A stretch of DNA of 64,000 nucleotides from Echinicola salinicaeni (GCF_014280965.1 NZ_JACODZ010000001.1:1-64000); one strand, 5' to 3'. Counted from the stretch's first letter, positions 8,516 to 18,561 are shown. A program made the numbers and translations. The notes: generated from the letters alone by a model not told the origin.

Positions 8516-10270
8516 ATGCTAAGAACACATACTTGTGGAGAGTTACGCTTAGAGGATGTGGGCAAGGAAGTGACACTTTCTGGTTGGGTACAACGGGTCC
8601 GAAATAAAGGTGGATTGGTATGGGTAGACTTGAGAGACCGATACGGAGTTACCCAATTGATTTTTGAAGAAGGGTCCAGTGATCAGGAGCTATTGGATAA
8701 AGCTGCTTCTTTGGGAAGAGAATTTGTTATTCAGGCCAAAGGAGAAGTGATTGAAAGAACTTCTAAAAACAATAAGATTCCTACCGGAGATATTGAATTG
8801 AAGGCCGTGACTTTGGAAGTATTGAATGCGGCCAAGGTGCCTCCTTTCGTCATCGAGGATGAGACTGATGGGGGAGAGGAATTGAGGATGAAATACCGTT
8901 ACTTGGATTTGAGGAGAAGGGTGGTCCGTGAGAAACTTCAGCTGAGGCATCATATGATGCAGGAGACCAGGAAGTTCATGGATGCGGAAGATTTTATGGA
9001 AGTGGAAACTCCAGTTTTGATCAAATCTACGCCTGAGGGTGCAAGGGACTTTTTGGTGCCTAGCAGGATCAACCAAGGGGAGTTTTATGCCCTGCCACAA
9101 TCACCTCAGACCTTTAAGCAATTGTTGATGGTCAGTGGATTTGACCGTTATTTCCAAATAGTAAAGTGTTTTAGAGATGAAGACCTAAGGGCGGACAGAC
9201 AGCCTGAGTTTACTCAGATTGACTGCGAAATGTCCTTTGTGGATCAGGAAGATATCTTGCAGACCTTTGAAGGTTTGGTAAAACATTTGTTCTCCACAGT
9301 GAAAAAGGTAGAATTACCAGAAGTGGAAAGAATGACGTTTGCCGATGCCATGAAATATTATGGTAATGACAAGCCTGATTTGAGGTTTGATATGAAATTT
9401 GTTGAGCTAAATGAATTGGCTCAAAACAAAGGTTTCAATGTTTTTGATGCTGCGGAATTGGTAGTGGGTATTTGTGCTCCAGGTGCTGCCAGTTATACCA
9501 GAAAGCAGGTTGATGCATTGACTGAGTGGGTGAAGCGTCCACAGATCGGTGCCAAAGGTTTGGTATATGTGAAATGCAATGAAGATGGGTCTTTTAAGTC
9601 TTCCGTAGACAAATTCTACAGCCAAGAAGACCTTAAATCATGGGCCGATAAAATGGGTGCGCATCCTGGCGATTTGATGTTGATCCTATCTGGAGATAAG
9701 AATGCTACCAGAAAACAGCTTTCTGAATTGAGGCTGAAGATGGGGGCAGATCTTGGATTAAGGGATAAGAATGTGTTCAAGCCTCTTTGGGTATTGGACT
9801 TTCCATTATTGGAATGGGACGAAGAAACTGAAAGGTACCATGCCATGCACCATCCATTCACCTCTCCTAAAAAAGAGGATATTGGCTTATTGGAGTCAGA
9901 TCCAGGCGCTGTGAGGGCAAATGCCTATGACTTGGTGATCAATGGCGTGGAGATCGGTGGCGGTTCTATCAGGATCCATGACCGTGAAACCCAGAAAACC
10001 ATGTTTAAGCATTTGGGCTTTACTGATGAGGAAGCCCAAGAACAGTTTGGTTTCCTGATGGAGGCATTTGAATATGGAGCCCCACCGCATGGAGGGATAG
10101 CCTTTGGCTTTGATAGGCTTTGTGCCATATTTGGAGGCAGTGACTCCATAAGAGATTATATTGCCTTCCCGAAAAACAATTCTGGAAGGGATGTGATGAT
10201 AGATTCACCAAGTGCTATCGCTGATGACCAATTAAAAGAATTGAGCATTCAATTGAACCTTAAGAAGTAA
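8516..10270 (+). CDS. aspS: Aspartate--tRNA ligase (AspRS, bacterial type)
   Basis: 584 residues, the usual length for bacterial AspRS. Seen in order: N-terminal OB-fold anticodon-binding domain (about 1-105, [19 protein letters not shown]), class II motif 1 region, motif 2 ([20 protein letters not shown], near 220), a GAD-type insertion (about 290-410), and motif 3 ([16 protein letters not shown], near 525). It charges tRNA-Asp in the cytoplasm. Whether it also charges tRNA-Asn depends on the presence of asnS and gatCAB, which are not in this window. It stands alone, with its own upstream -7 element and terminator. Confidence 0.98.
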   Translation: MLRTHTCGELRLEDVGKEVTLSGWVQRVRNKGGLVWVDLRDRYGVTQLIFEEGSSDQELLDKAASLGREFVIQAKGEVIERTSKNNKIPTGDIELKAVTLEVLNAAKVPPFVIEDETDGGEELRMKYRYLDLRRRVVREKLQLRHHMMQETRKFMDAEDFMEVETPVLIKSTPEGARDFLVPSRINQGEFYALPQSPQTFKQLLMVSGFDRYFQIVKCFRDEDLRADRQPEFTQIDCEMSFVDQEDILQTFEGLVKHLFSTVKKVELPEVERMTFADAMKYYGNDKPDLRFDMKFVELNELAQNKGFNVFDAAELVVGICAPGAASYTRKQVDALTEWVKRPQIGAKGLVYVKCNEDGSFKSSVDKFYSQEDLKSWADKMGAHPGDLMLILSGDKNATRKQLSELRLKMGADLGLRDKNVFKPLWVLDFPLLEWDEETERYHAMHHPFTSPKKEDIGLLESDPGAVRANAYDLVINGVEIGGGSIRIHDRETQKTMFKHLGFTDEEAQEQFGFLMEAFEYGAPPHGGIAFGFDRLCAIFGGSDSIRDYIAFPKNNSGRDVMIDSPSAIADDQLKELSIQLNLKK

Positions 10271-10298
10271 TATCAAATAATTTTGAATATACATTTTG

Positions 10299-10328
10299 AG
10301 CAGGTGCCTTACAGGTGCCTGCTTTTTT
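10299..10328 (+). terminator. Intrinsic terminator of aspS
   Basis: Stem AGCAGGTGCC / GGTGCCTGCT with two G-U pairs, 5-nt loop and a run of six T. The T-run reaches the stop codon of the convergent yhhN-like gene. Confidence 0.75.
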
Positions 10329-11034
10329 ATTGGTCTTTAGTTTTAAAAGGGCTAAAAACAAGGTGGCTTCTGATGCCCATGACAATCAATAGTTGGGCAA
10401 GGATATAAGTGCCCATTATTAGTACCCCACTATTTTTTATGGGCTGAAAGAACAGGTCCAGGGCTATTATGCTGTCTGAAATCAAAAAGAGTACAGCACC
10501 CAAGAATACCTGGACAAAGCTTTGTGTATTTGTTCTCTTGAATCGCTCTCTTGCTGTACTTACCATCATGACCATAGCCAGGATATATAAAACTACGGGA
10601 GTTTTAAGTTGTTGGAGGTTGTCATTGATGAGGAAGTAAACTATTGCTGCGGCAATATAAATGGGAAGGTTGTAAAAGAAGATTTTCAGAAAGTTGATCT
10701 GCCTAAGATTTATCTGATGGTTTTGGATAAGCTTGAAAGCAATGATATAGCATATTTGGGCAATAAAGAAGGCGCCCAGGCCGTACAAAAACATTTCCGG
10801 AAACAGCAAAAACACATCCCCGATTAAGGATAGAATCAGGGCTGCTCCTACCGATTTTCTTAGCAAACTATTCTTTATCAGAGTGGTAGCACTCAAAAAG
10901 TAGGCGGTTAAGGATATCATCAGCAAAGGTTTGGAAATAAACCTCATCTGTTCTTGCTGCTGGGTGATTAATGCTATATCAGCCAATCCTGAAAAGAGAT
11001 AAAGATATAGCCAGCCAATTCCTTTAGTCTGCAT
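10327..11034 (-). CDS. YhhN/TMEM86-family integral membrane protein (possible lysoplasmalogenase)
   Basis: 235 residues with about seven or eight hydrophobic segments. Family marks seen: KPLLMISLTAYFL near residue 35, LSLIGDVFLLFPEMFLYGLGAFFIAQICYIIAF near 68-100, and a late FLISDSIIALDLF. These conserved Asp-containing membrane motifs define the YhhN family, whose animal member TMEM86B hydrolyses the vinyl-ether bond of lysoplasmalogens. The substrate in this bacterium is not known. It is a single gene, convergent with aspS, and overlaps the aspS terminator T-run. Confidence 0.85.
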   Translation of the reverse strand: MQTKGIGWLYLYLFSGLADIALITQQQEQMRFISKPLLMISLTAYFLSATTLIKNSLLRKSVGAALILSLIGDVFLLFPEMFLYGLGAFFIAQICYIIAFKLIQNHQINLRQINFLKIFFYNLPIYIAAAIVYFLINDNLQQLKTPVVLYILAMVMMVSTARERFKRTNTQSFVQVFLGAVLFLISDSIIALDLFFQPIKNSGVLIMGTYILAQLLIVMGIRSHLVFSPFKTKDQ

Positions 11035-11492
11035 AAATTCCTTTAGTTTTTAAAGCTATGGATAACAAGTGAATTGTTTTTTGATAATCATTCACTTGTT
11101 GATGAGAGTGCTTTTTACTTGGTTTGAACGGTGATTTTGAAAGAATTTTGAAGATAATAAAATTTTATTAGAGTGTTGAAAAGATAAAAAGTATCAATAA
11201 GTGAATGATAAATGTATTTAAATCATATTTAATGGGATATATTCGTTAGCTTGTTTTTTTATACTAAAGCTTTCGATAAATAGGTTTTGTGTATTGTTTG
11301 ATTTTGAATTGAAGTATTTTAGTGATTATATTTAGAATATTATTTTAAATGGTGTTTTTTATATATTAAGTAGACTAAGTGTTTAGGTGTGTTTATTTAA
11401 TGAATAATAAAAATAAAACGTTGAAAAGTGCTATTATTTTGTGCGTAATTAGTTCGGATTTTAAACAGTTTTTATTAATCACAAAGTTTGTT
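11035..11492. other. Long AT-rich intergenic region before the Oar-like gene
   Basis: 458 bp without a supported gene. It holds an 11-bp inverted repeat, AACAAGTGAAT (11064-11074) and ATTCACTTGTT (11090-11100), and a related half-site AAGTGAAT at 11199-11206. These could be operator sites for the receptor gene; no clear promoter was found. An in-frame upstream start at 11379 exists but encodes a segment without a signal peptide and is not favoured. Confidence 0.4.
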
Positions 11493-14400
11493 ATGAAGCA
11501 ATTGTTACAAGTAAATCTTTTGGTGGTATTCATGCTTTTTATTGGAGCAGGAACCTTGTATGGGCAAGGCATTACCACTGCTAGCATGAATGGTGTGGTG
11601 GAAGATGCTAATGGGGAAACCTTGCCTGGTGCCAATGTCGTAGCTGTGCACACCCCGTCGGGAACAAAGTATGGTGCCTCAACACGAATTGATGGACGTT
11701 TTACTATTCAAGGTATGCGTGTGGGGGGTCCGTATAAGGTAGAAGTAAGCTATATTGGTTTTGAAAAAGCAATAATCGAGAATATCAATTTGCAGCTTGG
11801 TCAATCATTCGGTTTGGATATTGTCTTACAGGAAGAGGGCCTTGAAATAGAAGGGATAGAGGTATTGGCTACCCGAAGTGCTGTTATCAATGATGAAAGG
11901 ACTGGCGCGGCGACAAGCATCAGTAATGAGCAAATCAATTCATTGCCATCAATTTCTAGGTCTATTTCTGATTTTACCAGATTAACTCCGCAGGCATCAA
12001 CTGCCGGGTCAGGAACTTCTTTTGCCGGTCAAAATAACCGATACAACCAATTTGCGATCGATGGTACGGTAAATAACGATGTGTTTGGCCTGTCCGCTTC
12101 TGGAACTAATGGAGGGCAGACTGGCGTGCAGCCCATTTCATTGGATGCTATTGAGCAGGTTCAAGTAGTGATAGCCCCTTATGATGTGCGTCAAGGTGGA
12201 TTTACTGGTGGTGGAATCAATGCGATTACTCGTTCTGGTACCAATAACTATGAAGGGTCCGTTTATTATTACAGCAATAATCAAGATTTTGTAGGGAAGA
12301 GCCCGGATGAAGAAAGAACAAAGCTTGATAGCTATACGGATTATCAGACCGGTTTCAGGTTGGGCGGTCCTGTTATAAAGGATAAACTATTTTTCTTTGT
12401 AAATGGTGAAGTGACCAGCAGAACTCAACCATTACTTTACCAACCTGGTTCTGGAAGCTCTAATATCTCCATGGATGAAATGGATAGGGTGGCTGCTGTA
12501 GCTGAAAGGTTGGGGTATGATCCAGGTCCTTATGGTGCATACAGCAATGCTACCAGTTCAGAAAAAGTATTTGCTCGTTTGGACTGGAATATTAACCAGA
12601 ATAATAAATTGACCTTGCGTCACTCTTATGTGTATGGAGAGAATATTGATGGCTCTAGGAGTCCAAACTCTGCTAACTTTTATAATAATGGAGAATTTTT
12701 CCCTTCCACTACCAACAGTTCTGTTTTGGAATGGACTAGTAATATCGGGGGCAATATTTCCAATGAGTTTAGGCTAGGTTATACTACTGTGAGGGATGAC
12801 AGGGATTATTTAGGAGCGCCTTTCCCTGCGATAAATGTAAGACTTAGTGGGGGTAGAAGCATTAATCTGGGTTCAGAGCCTTTTTCTACTGCTAACCAAT
12901 TAGATCAAGATGTATTGACCATCACGGATAATCTGACCATGTACAAGGGTAAGCATACCCTGACTTTTGGTACCCATAATGAATTCTATAGTACTTACAA
13001 CCTATTTATCCGTCAAAATTTTGGTGCGTATTCCTATTATAGTCTAGAAGATTTTGAGACGGTGGGTACACCTGGTGAAGTGCTGCCAAGAAGTTATGAT
13101 TATTCTTATTCCAGAACAGATAATCCTCAGCAAGGGGCTGAGTTCAATGCATTCCAGTTGGGATTCTATGCACAGGATGAATATCAGGCTACAAGAGACC
13201 TTAAAATCACTGCAGGCCTGAGATTGGATATCCCAACTTTCTCAGAAAAGCCTTCTGTCAACGAAGCATTTAACGAGGCCTTTGCTGAATATGATGTAGC
13301 TACAGAGCAAATGCCAGGGGCGCAATTGATGGTTTCTCCACGTGTGGGGCTTAATTGGGATGTAAATGGCAATGGCACCACCCAAGTTCGTGGTGGCGTA
13401 GGGCTATTTACAGGTCGTGTTCCTTTTGTCTGGTTATCTAATCAGTACACGAATACTGGGAATGAATTTGGACGAGTTTCTTTATTCAGGAATGAAGGAA
13501 GTGAAGGAGACTTTGAGGATGTGGGAGACTTTACCTTTGTGCCGGATCCTTATGGTCAGCCGGATGCGGGAGACTTAAATCAATCGCTTGGTTCGTCAGA
13601 AATTAATGTAACGGATAAAGATTTCAAGTTTCCGCAAATTTTCAGGGTAAATGGTGCTGTGGATCATCAGTTTCCAGGAGGTTTGATTGCAACTTTTGAA
13701 GCGATCTATACTAAAAACTTAAAAAATATCGATTATAGAAATCTCAATAAAGAAGAAGCAGGGACATTACAAGGAGGGCCTGATAATAGGGTCGTTTTTG
13801 AAAGAGCTTATATGAATAGCAATTTTAATGATGTTCTTCTGCTGACCAATACCAATAAAGGTTATGCTTATAATTTAACGGCACAGTTACAGAAGAATTT
13901 TGATGGTGGCTTGTCATTGAGTGCTGCTTATACTTATGGTGAATCCAAGGATGTGAACGGGGGCACTTCAAGTCAGGCTTTCTCTAACTGGAGGTATGTG
14001 GAAACAGTAAATGGTGGTAATAATACCGAATTGGGTTTTGCTGATAATAATATCCGCTCTAGGGTGGTAGCTGCTTTAAACTATAAGATCAGCTATAAGA
14101 ATGGTTCTTCTACCAGTATTGGACTTTTCTATAATGGCCAATCTGGCGTACCGCTTTCTTATGTGTATGATGGTGATATCAATAACGACCGTACTTTTGG
14201 AAATGATTTGATTTATGTACCCGCTAGTGCAGGAGAGATCAATTTTGTGGGCTCTGCTGCTGAGCAAGCTTCCCAGTGGAGTAGGTTAAATGCCTTCATC
14301 GAAGGTAATGATTATCTAAGTTCTAGGCGAGGGCAATATGTGGAGCGAAATGGCGACAAGCTTCCTTGGACCAATCAAGTGGATCTCCGTTTTATGCATG

Positions 14401-14678
14401 AATTTAAGTTAGCTACTGTTGGTGAAACGAATCATAGACTGCAGCTTTCTTTTGATGTGTTTAATCTGGGGAACCTGATCAGCAAAGAGTGGGGTAGACA
14501 ATATAGTGTAAGCAATAACTCTTTCTCATTAATTAATTTCGAAGGTTATGAAGATGGTGGTTATGTGCCTACTTATAGTTATGATGGCTCTGGTCTGAGT
14601 GATGGAAAGCCTTACTTTGTGAGCGACTTCCTCAGCAGATGGAGAGGCCAGATTGGAATTAGGTATATTTTTGATTGA
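11493..14678 (+). CDS. Oar-like TonB-dependent outer-membrane receptor with carboxypeptidase-regulatory domain
   Basis: The ATG at 11493 gives a proper signal peptide (MKQLLQVNLLVVFMLFIGAG, cleavage after about residue 24) and 1061 residues; the frame extends 38 codons upstream without one. Seen: a carboxypeptidase-regulatory-like (beta-sandwich) domain at about 28-110 (GVVEDANGETLPGANV), a plug domain at about 130-245 (QFAIDGTVNNDVFG, AITRSGTNNYEGS), then a long beta-barrel ending in GIGIRYIFD-like aromatic termination (QIGIRYIFD). This layout matches Oar-type receptors of Bacteroidota and myxobacteria. It probably imports or exports a large substrate across the outer membrane with TonB energy. 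No SusD partner follows, so it is not a polysaccharide-utilisation SusC. Confidence 0.92.
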   Translation: MKQLLQVNLLVVFMLFIGAGTLYGQGITTASMNGVVEDANGETLPGANVVAVHTPSGTKYGASTRIDGRFTIQGMRVGGPYKVEVSYIGFEKAIIENINLQLGQSFGLDIVLQEEGLEIEGIEVLATRSAVINDERTGAATSISNEQINSLPSISRSISDFTRLTPQASTAGSGTSFAGQNNRYNQFAIDGTVNNDVFGLSASGTNGGQTGVQPISLDAIEQVQVVIAPYDVRQGGFTGGGINAITRSGTNNYEGSVYYYSNNQDFVGKSPDEERTKLDSYTDYQTGFRLGGPVIKDKLFFFVNGEVTSRTQPLLYQPGSGSSNISMDEMDRVAAVAERLGYDPGPYGAYSNATSSEKVFARLDWNINQNNKLTLRHSYVYGENIDGSRSPNSANFYNNGEFFPSTTNSSVLEWTSNIGGNISNEFRLGYTTVRDDRDYLGAPFPAINVRLSGGRSINLGSEPFSTANQLDQDVLTITDNLTMYKGKHTLTFGTHNEFYSTYNLFIRQNFGAYSYYSLEDFETVGTPGEVLPRSYDYSYSRTDNPQQGAEFNAFQLGFYAQDEYQATRDLKITAGLRLDIPTFSEKPSVNEAFNEAFAEYDVATEQMPGAQLMVSPRVGLNWDVNGNGTTQVRGGVGLFTGRVPFVWLSNQYTNTGNEFGRVSLFRNEGSEGDFEDVGDFTFVPDPYGQPDAGDLNQSLGSSEINVTDKDFKFPQIFRVNGAVDHQFPGGLIATFEAIYTKNLKNIDYRNLNKEEAGTLQGGPDNRVVFERAYMNSNFNDVLLLTNTNKGYAYNLTAQLQKNFDGGLSLSAAYTYGESKDVNGGTSSQAFSNWRYVETVNGGNNTELGFADNNIRSRVVAALNYKISYKNGSSTSIGLFYNGQSGVPLSYVYDGDINNDRTFGNDLIYVPASAGEINFVGSAAEQASQWSRLNAFIEGNDYLSSRRGQYVERNGDKLPWTNQVDLRFMHEFKLATVGETNHRLQLSFDVFNLGNLISKEWGRQYSVSNNSFSLINFEGYEDGGYVPTYSYDGSGLSDGKPYFVSDFLSRWRGQIGIRYIFD

Positions 14679-14701
14679 TAATTAATTAAATCCAAGCTAA
14701 G

Positions 14702-14734
14702 AAGTGTCCTGAGCAATTGGGGCACTTTTTTTTT
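14702..14734 (+). terminator. Intrinsic terminator of the Oar-like gene
   Basis: AAGTGTCC (14702-14709) pairs with GGGCACTT (about 14720-14727) with one G-U pair, followed by an unbroken T-run to 14734. Confidence 0.85.
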
Positions 14735-14771
14735 GATTTGCTGGAATATTAGTGGCATTAAAGCATCTTTA

Positions 14772-14779
14772 TATTTTTG
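14772..14779 (+). promoter_or_regulatory. Putative -7 element of the GNAT gene
   Basis: TATTTTTG fits TAnnTTTG. The transcript would start close to the ATG at 14785, which argues against the in-frame start at 14752 and suggests a leaderless or nearly leaderless mRNA. The -33 element is weak. Confidence 0.4.
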
Positions 14780-14784
14780 CACGT

Positions 14785-15270
14785 ATGAAAATAGAATACA
14801 GACTTATTCAAAAGGCGGATAATCAAACTGTAAAGGAATTGATCCAGAACGTTTTTGTTGAATTCGATGCACCTCGCGAAGGGACAGTCTTTGCAGACCC
14901 TGATATGGAGGATTTGCATGGACTTTTTGATAGGGTTCCTAAGGCAGAGTTTTGGTTGGCTGAGGCTGATGGGGCGGTTTTGGGCTGCTGTGGGATTTTT
15001 CCAACCGAGGGGCTACCTAAAAAGGTGGCCGAATTGGTGAAGTTTTATCTTTCACCCCAGTCAAGAGGTAAAGGGATAGGAAAGGAATTATTGAAAAAAT
15101 GTACGCTGCGTGCGCTAGAGCTAGGTTATCAATCACTTTATATCGAAAGTATACCGGAATTTGAAAGTGCTATCGGCCTTTACGAAAAGCAAGGTTTTAA
15201 ACGTTTAGAACAGCCAATCGGTGATTCAGGGCATTATACTTGCAGTATATGGATGCTAAAAGAATTATAG
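14785..15270 (+). CDS. GNAT family N-acetyltransferase
   Basis: 161 residues from the ATG at 14785. The acetyl-CoA binding motif A is clear: VKFYLSPQSRGKGIGKELLKK, with the R/Q-x-x-G-x-G/A loop (RGKGIG). Motif B follows (YQSLYIESIPEF, then AIGLYEKQGFKRL). The N-terminal half resembles MarR-associated or amino-acid-type GNATs but shows no substrate-specific feature. It transfers acetyl from acetyl-CoA to an unknown amine in the cytoplasm. Single gene between the Oar-like gene terminator and a 250-bp gap. Confidence 0.9.
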   Translation: MKIEYRLIQKADNQTVKELIQNVFVEFDAPREGTVFADPDMEDLHGLFDRVPKAEFWLAEADGAVLGCCGIFPTEGLPKKVAELVKFYLSPQSRGKGIGKELLKKCTLRALELGYQSLYIESIPEFESAIGLYEKQGFKRLEQPIGDSGHYTCSIWMLKEL

Positions 15271-15520
15271 GATTGTAAATGACTGACTTTTGCGATGAAT
15301 CATTACGATGGGTTTTGTTTGATCAATTTGAATTGGAAAAACTCTAAATGTTCTTCAGATGTGCTTGGTTCATAAGGAGTGAGGTAATATTGGCCTTTGA
15401 ACCCGAAAAAACCTGAGTATAATTGATCTTTGTTTTATTGGATAGTATTCATTAAGCAATTCCATTTGTTTTATTATTTAAACTGCTTTAAGTTTAATAT
15501 TCCTACAATTTAGATCAATT

Positions 15521-16030
15521 ATGAGAAAAATATTTGCATTTGCACTGTTCTGGATCATGTCAGGTTTTGCCATGGGGCAGAACAAAGCGGATCAGGCTAT
15601 GGAGAAATTGGCCTTCCTGGAAGGGGACTGGTCTGGGATAGCAAAAAGCCGACAGGGAGCTGGACAACTTATTGAGTTGAGGCAATATGAAGATGTGAGC
15701 TTTAGGCTAGATGGAAATATGCTTTTGATTGAGGGGAAAGGCTATGTGGAGGGAAGCTTGAAATTCAATGCCGTTGCTGTGATCACTTATAATCAGTGGC
15801 AGGAGAAATATGAAATGATGGCTTGGAGAGGGAATGGTCAGCGTGTAGATGCTTATTTTAAGGAGCTTGGCAAAGATAATTTTGAATGGGGTTTTGATAT
15901 TCCACAGGGCGGAAAAATGAAATATGTGCTCAGTATTAATGATTCAGGCCAATGGCATGAGGTAGGTGAGTATTCCCCTAATGGTGAAAAGTGGTATCCA
16001 AGTTTTGAAATGACCTTGGATAAAAAATAG
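15521..16030 (+). CDS. Secreted DUF1579-like / lipocalin-fold protein of unknown function
   Basis: 169 residues with a signal peptide (MRKIFAFALFWIMSGFAMGQ, cleavage after about 19). The mature part starts with MEKLAFLEGDWSGIAKSR, a typical opening of small beta-barrel proteins of the DUF1579/lipocalin-like group, and continues with YNQWQEKYEMMAWRGNGQ and a final WYPSFEMTLDKK. The position of Trp residues and the repeated beta pattern support a ligand-holding barrel in the periplasm, but no ligand can be named. The gene is alone, convergent with galE. Confidence 0.7.
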   Translation: MRKIFAFALFWIMSGFAMGQNKADQAMEKLAFLEGDWSGIAKSRQGAGQLIELRQYEDVSFRLDGNMLLIEGKGYVEGSLKFNAVAVITYNQWQEKYEMMAWRGNGQRVDAYFKELGKDNFEWGFDIPQGGKMKYVLSINDSGQWHEVGEYSPNGEKWYPSFEMTLDKK

Positions 16031-16038
16031 AGGGACAA

Positions 16039-16072
16039 TAAAAAGGCCCTAATTAAATGATAACTAGGGCCT
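16039..16072 (-). terminator. Intrinsic terminator of galE
   Basis: AGGCCCTA (16044-16051) pairs with TAGGGCCT (16065-16072); on the minus strand the stem is followed by TTTTT (16043-16039). It lies in the gap between convergent genes. Confidence 0.75.
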
Positions 16073-16108
16073 GAATGATCTTATTCTTTATGCTGCAATA
16101 CTTCTGTG

Positions 16109-17122
16109 TTATTTAGCTAATGTCAATTGCCAGTTCCAGGCATCTTTTAAGGCATCTTCCAAATTGTATTCAGGCGTCCAGCCTAGCACTTTGCTCACTT
16201 TGTCCGTATTGGCCCATACTTTTTCAATATCTCCGGCTCTTCTTGCTCCCAGTTCATAATTAAGCGGTTTTCCACTCACTTTCTCAAAGGCCTTGATCAC
16301 TTCCATTACCGTATTGCCATTTCCAGTACCTACATTGAACAGGTCAAAGAAGTTGTCCTTTTTGTCTGCGAGATATTGAATGGATTTTACGTGGGCATCT
16401 GCCAGGTCCATTACGTGGATATAGTCTCTGATACAGGTACCATCAGGTGTATTGTAATCGTCTCCAAAGACAGTGATTTTTTCTCTGATGCCAGCTCCGG
16501 TTTGAGTGACAAATGGTATTAAGTTGGCAGGAACACCGATAGGCAATTCACCGATTAGAGAACTAGGGTGAGCGCCGATAGGATTGAAATACCTTAGGGC
16601 TACAATTCTAGCTGCTGCACCACTTTTGACATGGTCCATGAGGATATCTTCGCAGATTTTTTTGGTGTTACCATAAGGGCTTTCTGCATCTTTTCTAGGG
16701 GTGGTTTCCTTTACAGGTAATTCATCCGGCTGGCCATAAACGGTACATGAAGAAGAGAAAACAATGTCTTTTACTTTGAATTCCTTCATGGTTTCCAATA
16801 ATACAATCAGGGAATTGATATTATTGCTGTAGTACTTAAGGGGGATCTGAGTGCTCTCACCTACGGCTTTTGACGCGGCAAAATGGATCACACCGGAGAT
16901 ATTATTTTCCTTAAAAATAGTTCTGACCATTTCACTGTCATTACAATCCCCTTCATAACATTTGACAGGTCGATTGAGGATTTTTTCAAGGCCATTTAGT
17001 ACTGTTTTTTCGGAATTGGAAAAGTTGTCAATGATAATAGGCTCGAATCCGGCATTTACCAAGGCTACGGCGGTATGGGATCCAATATACCCTGCTCCAC
17101 CAGTGATTAAAATTTGTTGCAT
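16109..17122 (-). CDS. galE: UDP-glucose 4-epimerase GalE
   Basis: 337 residues, the normal size of bacterial GalE. The N-terminal Rossmann motif GGAGYIGSH binds NAD, SSSCTVYG holds the catalytic Ser/Thr strand, and YGNTK is the Y-x3-K pair. The C-terminal substrate domain has RYFNPIGAH and DYIHVMDLADAH. It interconverts UDP-glucose and UDP-galactose in the cytoplasm, feeding galactose metabolism and envelope glycan synthesis. It is a single gene with a -7 element at 17172-17179 and its own terminator; no other gal genes are near. Confidence 0.97.
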   Translation of the reverse strand: MQQILITGGAGYIGSHTAVALVNAGFEPIIIDNFSNSEKTVLNGLEKILNRPVKCYEGDCNDSEMVRTIFKENNISGVIHFAASKAVGESTQIPLKYYSNNINSLIVLLETMKEFKVKDIVFSSSCTVYGQPDELPVKETTPRKDAESPYGNTKKICEDILMDHVKSGAAARIVALRYFNPIGAHPSSLIGELPIGVPANLIPFVTQTGAGIREKITVFGDDYNTPDGTCIRDYIHVMDLADAHVKSIQYLADKKDNFFDLFNVGTGNGNTVMEVIKAFEKVSGKPLNYELGARRAGDIEKVWANTDKVSKVLGWTPEYNLEDALKDAWNWQLTLAK

Positions 17123-17171
17123 GAATTGTTTGTTTTAAATAGGTTTAATGGGGCTTCGTTTGATGTATGGG

Positions 17172-17179
17172 CAAATATA
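17172..17179 (-). promoter_or_regulatory. Putative -7 element of galE
   Basis: On the minus strand this reads TATATTTG, a full TAnnTTTG match, 50 nt before the galE start. No TTG at the expected -33 distance. Confidence 0.4.
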
Positions 17180-17336
17180 AAGTAATCCAATATGGCATAA
17201 AATTTTTAAGGCTTTTTAATCCTTGAAAACTAATTATTTGCGTGGAAGTTAATATCTTAGAAAGACGCGCTAAGTGACCGGTTTATACCTGTCCAGCAAA
17301 TCCAAAAAAGAATATTACCCAATAAATAACAATGCC

Positions 17337-18479
17337 ATGATGAATTTTGATCTGAATGAAAACCAAAGCATGATCGCTCAAATGATCAGGGATTTTGGTG
17401 CTAAGGAAATAAGCCCTTTCAGAAAGGAATGGGATGATGAACAGCAATTTCCTTTACAACTTTTTAAAAAACTAGGTGAACTGGGCTTGATGGGCGTCTT
17501 GATTCCTACTAAGTATGGAGGGAGTGGATTTAGTTATAATGAGTATGTTACTGCTATTTTGGAACTGGCAAAATTGGACCCAGGAATAGGATTGTCCATG
17601 GCTGCCCATAATTCACTTTGTTGTGGGCATATTATGCTCTTTGGTACAGATGAACAAAAGGAAAAATATTTGCCTAAGTTAGCTTCCTGCGAATACCTAG
17701 GGGCTTGGGGGCTTACAGAGCCTAATACGGGCTCTGATGCAGCCAATATGAAAACTACAGCCGTAAAAGATGGCGATTATTATATTATCAATGGTGCAAA
17801 AAACTTTATTACCCATGGGGTATCTGGGGATGTTGCGGTTGTCATCGTCCGCACAGGAAATATTGGCGACTCCCATGGAATGACTGCATTTATCCTTGAA
17901 AAAGGAATGGCAGGGTTCAGAGGCGGTCGTAAGGAAGACAAATTAGGGATGCGTACCTCTGAAACTGCAGAATTGATTTTTGAAGATTGTAAGGTGCACA
18001 AAAGCCAGATGTTGGGGGAGGAAGGAGAAGGCTTTATTCAGTCGATGAAGGTGTTGGATGGAGGGAGAATATCTATTGCAGCACTTTCGCTTGGGATTGC
18101 AGAGGGGGCTTTGGAAGCAGCTATTCAGTATTCAAAAGAGCGACATCAGTTTAACAAACCAATCAGTTCTTACCAGGGCATATCTTTTAAACTGGCAGAT
18201 ATGGCCACAAAATTGGAGGCCGCCAAGCTGTTGACATTTAAGGCTGCAGATTTGAAAAACAGGGGGGAGTATGTGACTTTGGCCAGTGCAAAGGCGAAGT
18301 ATTACGCGTCAGAAGTAGCCGTGGAGCTAGCCAATGAAGCAGTGCAGATATTTGGCGGTTATGGTTTTACCAAGGATTATCCCGTAGAAAAATATTATAG
18401 GGATGCCAAGCTTTGTACGATAGGTGAGGGGACTTCAGAGATCCAGAAACTGGTGATTTCAAGAGAGATATTGAAATAA
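17337..18479 (+). CDS. Acyl-CoA dehydrogenase (short/medium-chain type)
   Basis: 380 residues from the ATG at 17337 (a second ATG follows at 17340); the open frame runs back to a GTG at 17274, but those 21 codons do not fit the family start MNFDLNENQSMIAQMIRDFG. Seen: N-terminal helical domain, middle beta domain with the FAD/substrate motif GAWGLTEPNTGSDAANM, and C-terminal helical domain with FNKPISSYQGISFKLADMAT. The catalytic Glu lies in IGEGTSEIQKL near the C-terminus, as in butyryl-CoA dehydrogenases. It oxidises a fatty acyl-CoA to the enoyl-CoA with FAD, passing electrons to ETF. Chain-length preference cannot be read from sequence. Single gene. Confidence 0.95.
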   Translation: MMNFDLNENQSMIAQMIRDFGAKEISPFRKEWDDEQQFPLQLFKKLGELGLMGVLIPTKYGGSGFSYNEYVTAILELAKLDPGIGLSMAAHNSLCCGHIMLFGTDEQKEKYLPKLASCEYLGAWGLTEPNTGSDAANMKTTAVKDGDYYIINGAKNFITHGVSGDVAVVIVRTGNIGDSHGMTAFILEKGMAGFRGGRKEDKLGMRTSETAELIFEDCKVHKSQMLGEEGEGFIQSMKVLDGGRISIAALSLGIAEGALEAAIQYSKERHQFNKPISSYQGISFKLADMATKLEAAKLLTFKAADLKNRGEYVTLASAKAKYYASEVAVELANEAVQIFGGYGFTKDYPVEKYYRDAKLCTIGEGTSEIQKLVISREILK

Positions 18480-18523
18480 ATTTCCGAATTATTGGATGAG
18501 AATTCAGTGGATTTAAAAGAATG

Positions 18524-18555
18524 TTTTGTTTTACTAAACTATCTTTCTACATTTG
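18524..18555 (+). promoter_or_regulatory. Full Bacteroidota-type promoter of rpsU-xerC-hpf
   Basis: TTTTG at 18524-18528 and TACATTTG at 18548-18555, separated by 19 nt, match the -33/-7 consensus with the normal spacing. Transcription should start near 18562, just at the Shine-Dalgarno sequence, so the leader is about 18 nt. Confidence 0.7.
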
Positions 18556-18561
18556 CAGTAT

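Noticed and set aside
10609-10827. 72-codon plus-strand frame within the YhhN-type gene
   Set aside because: Fully antisense to a recognised membrane protein and without any family features.
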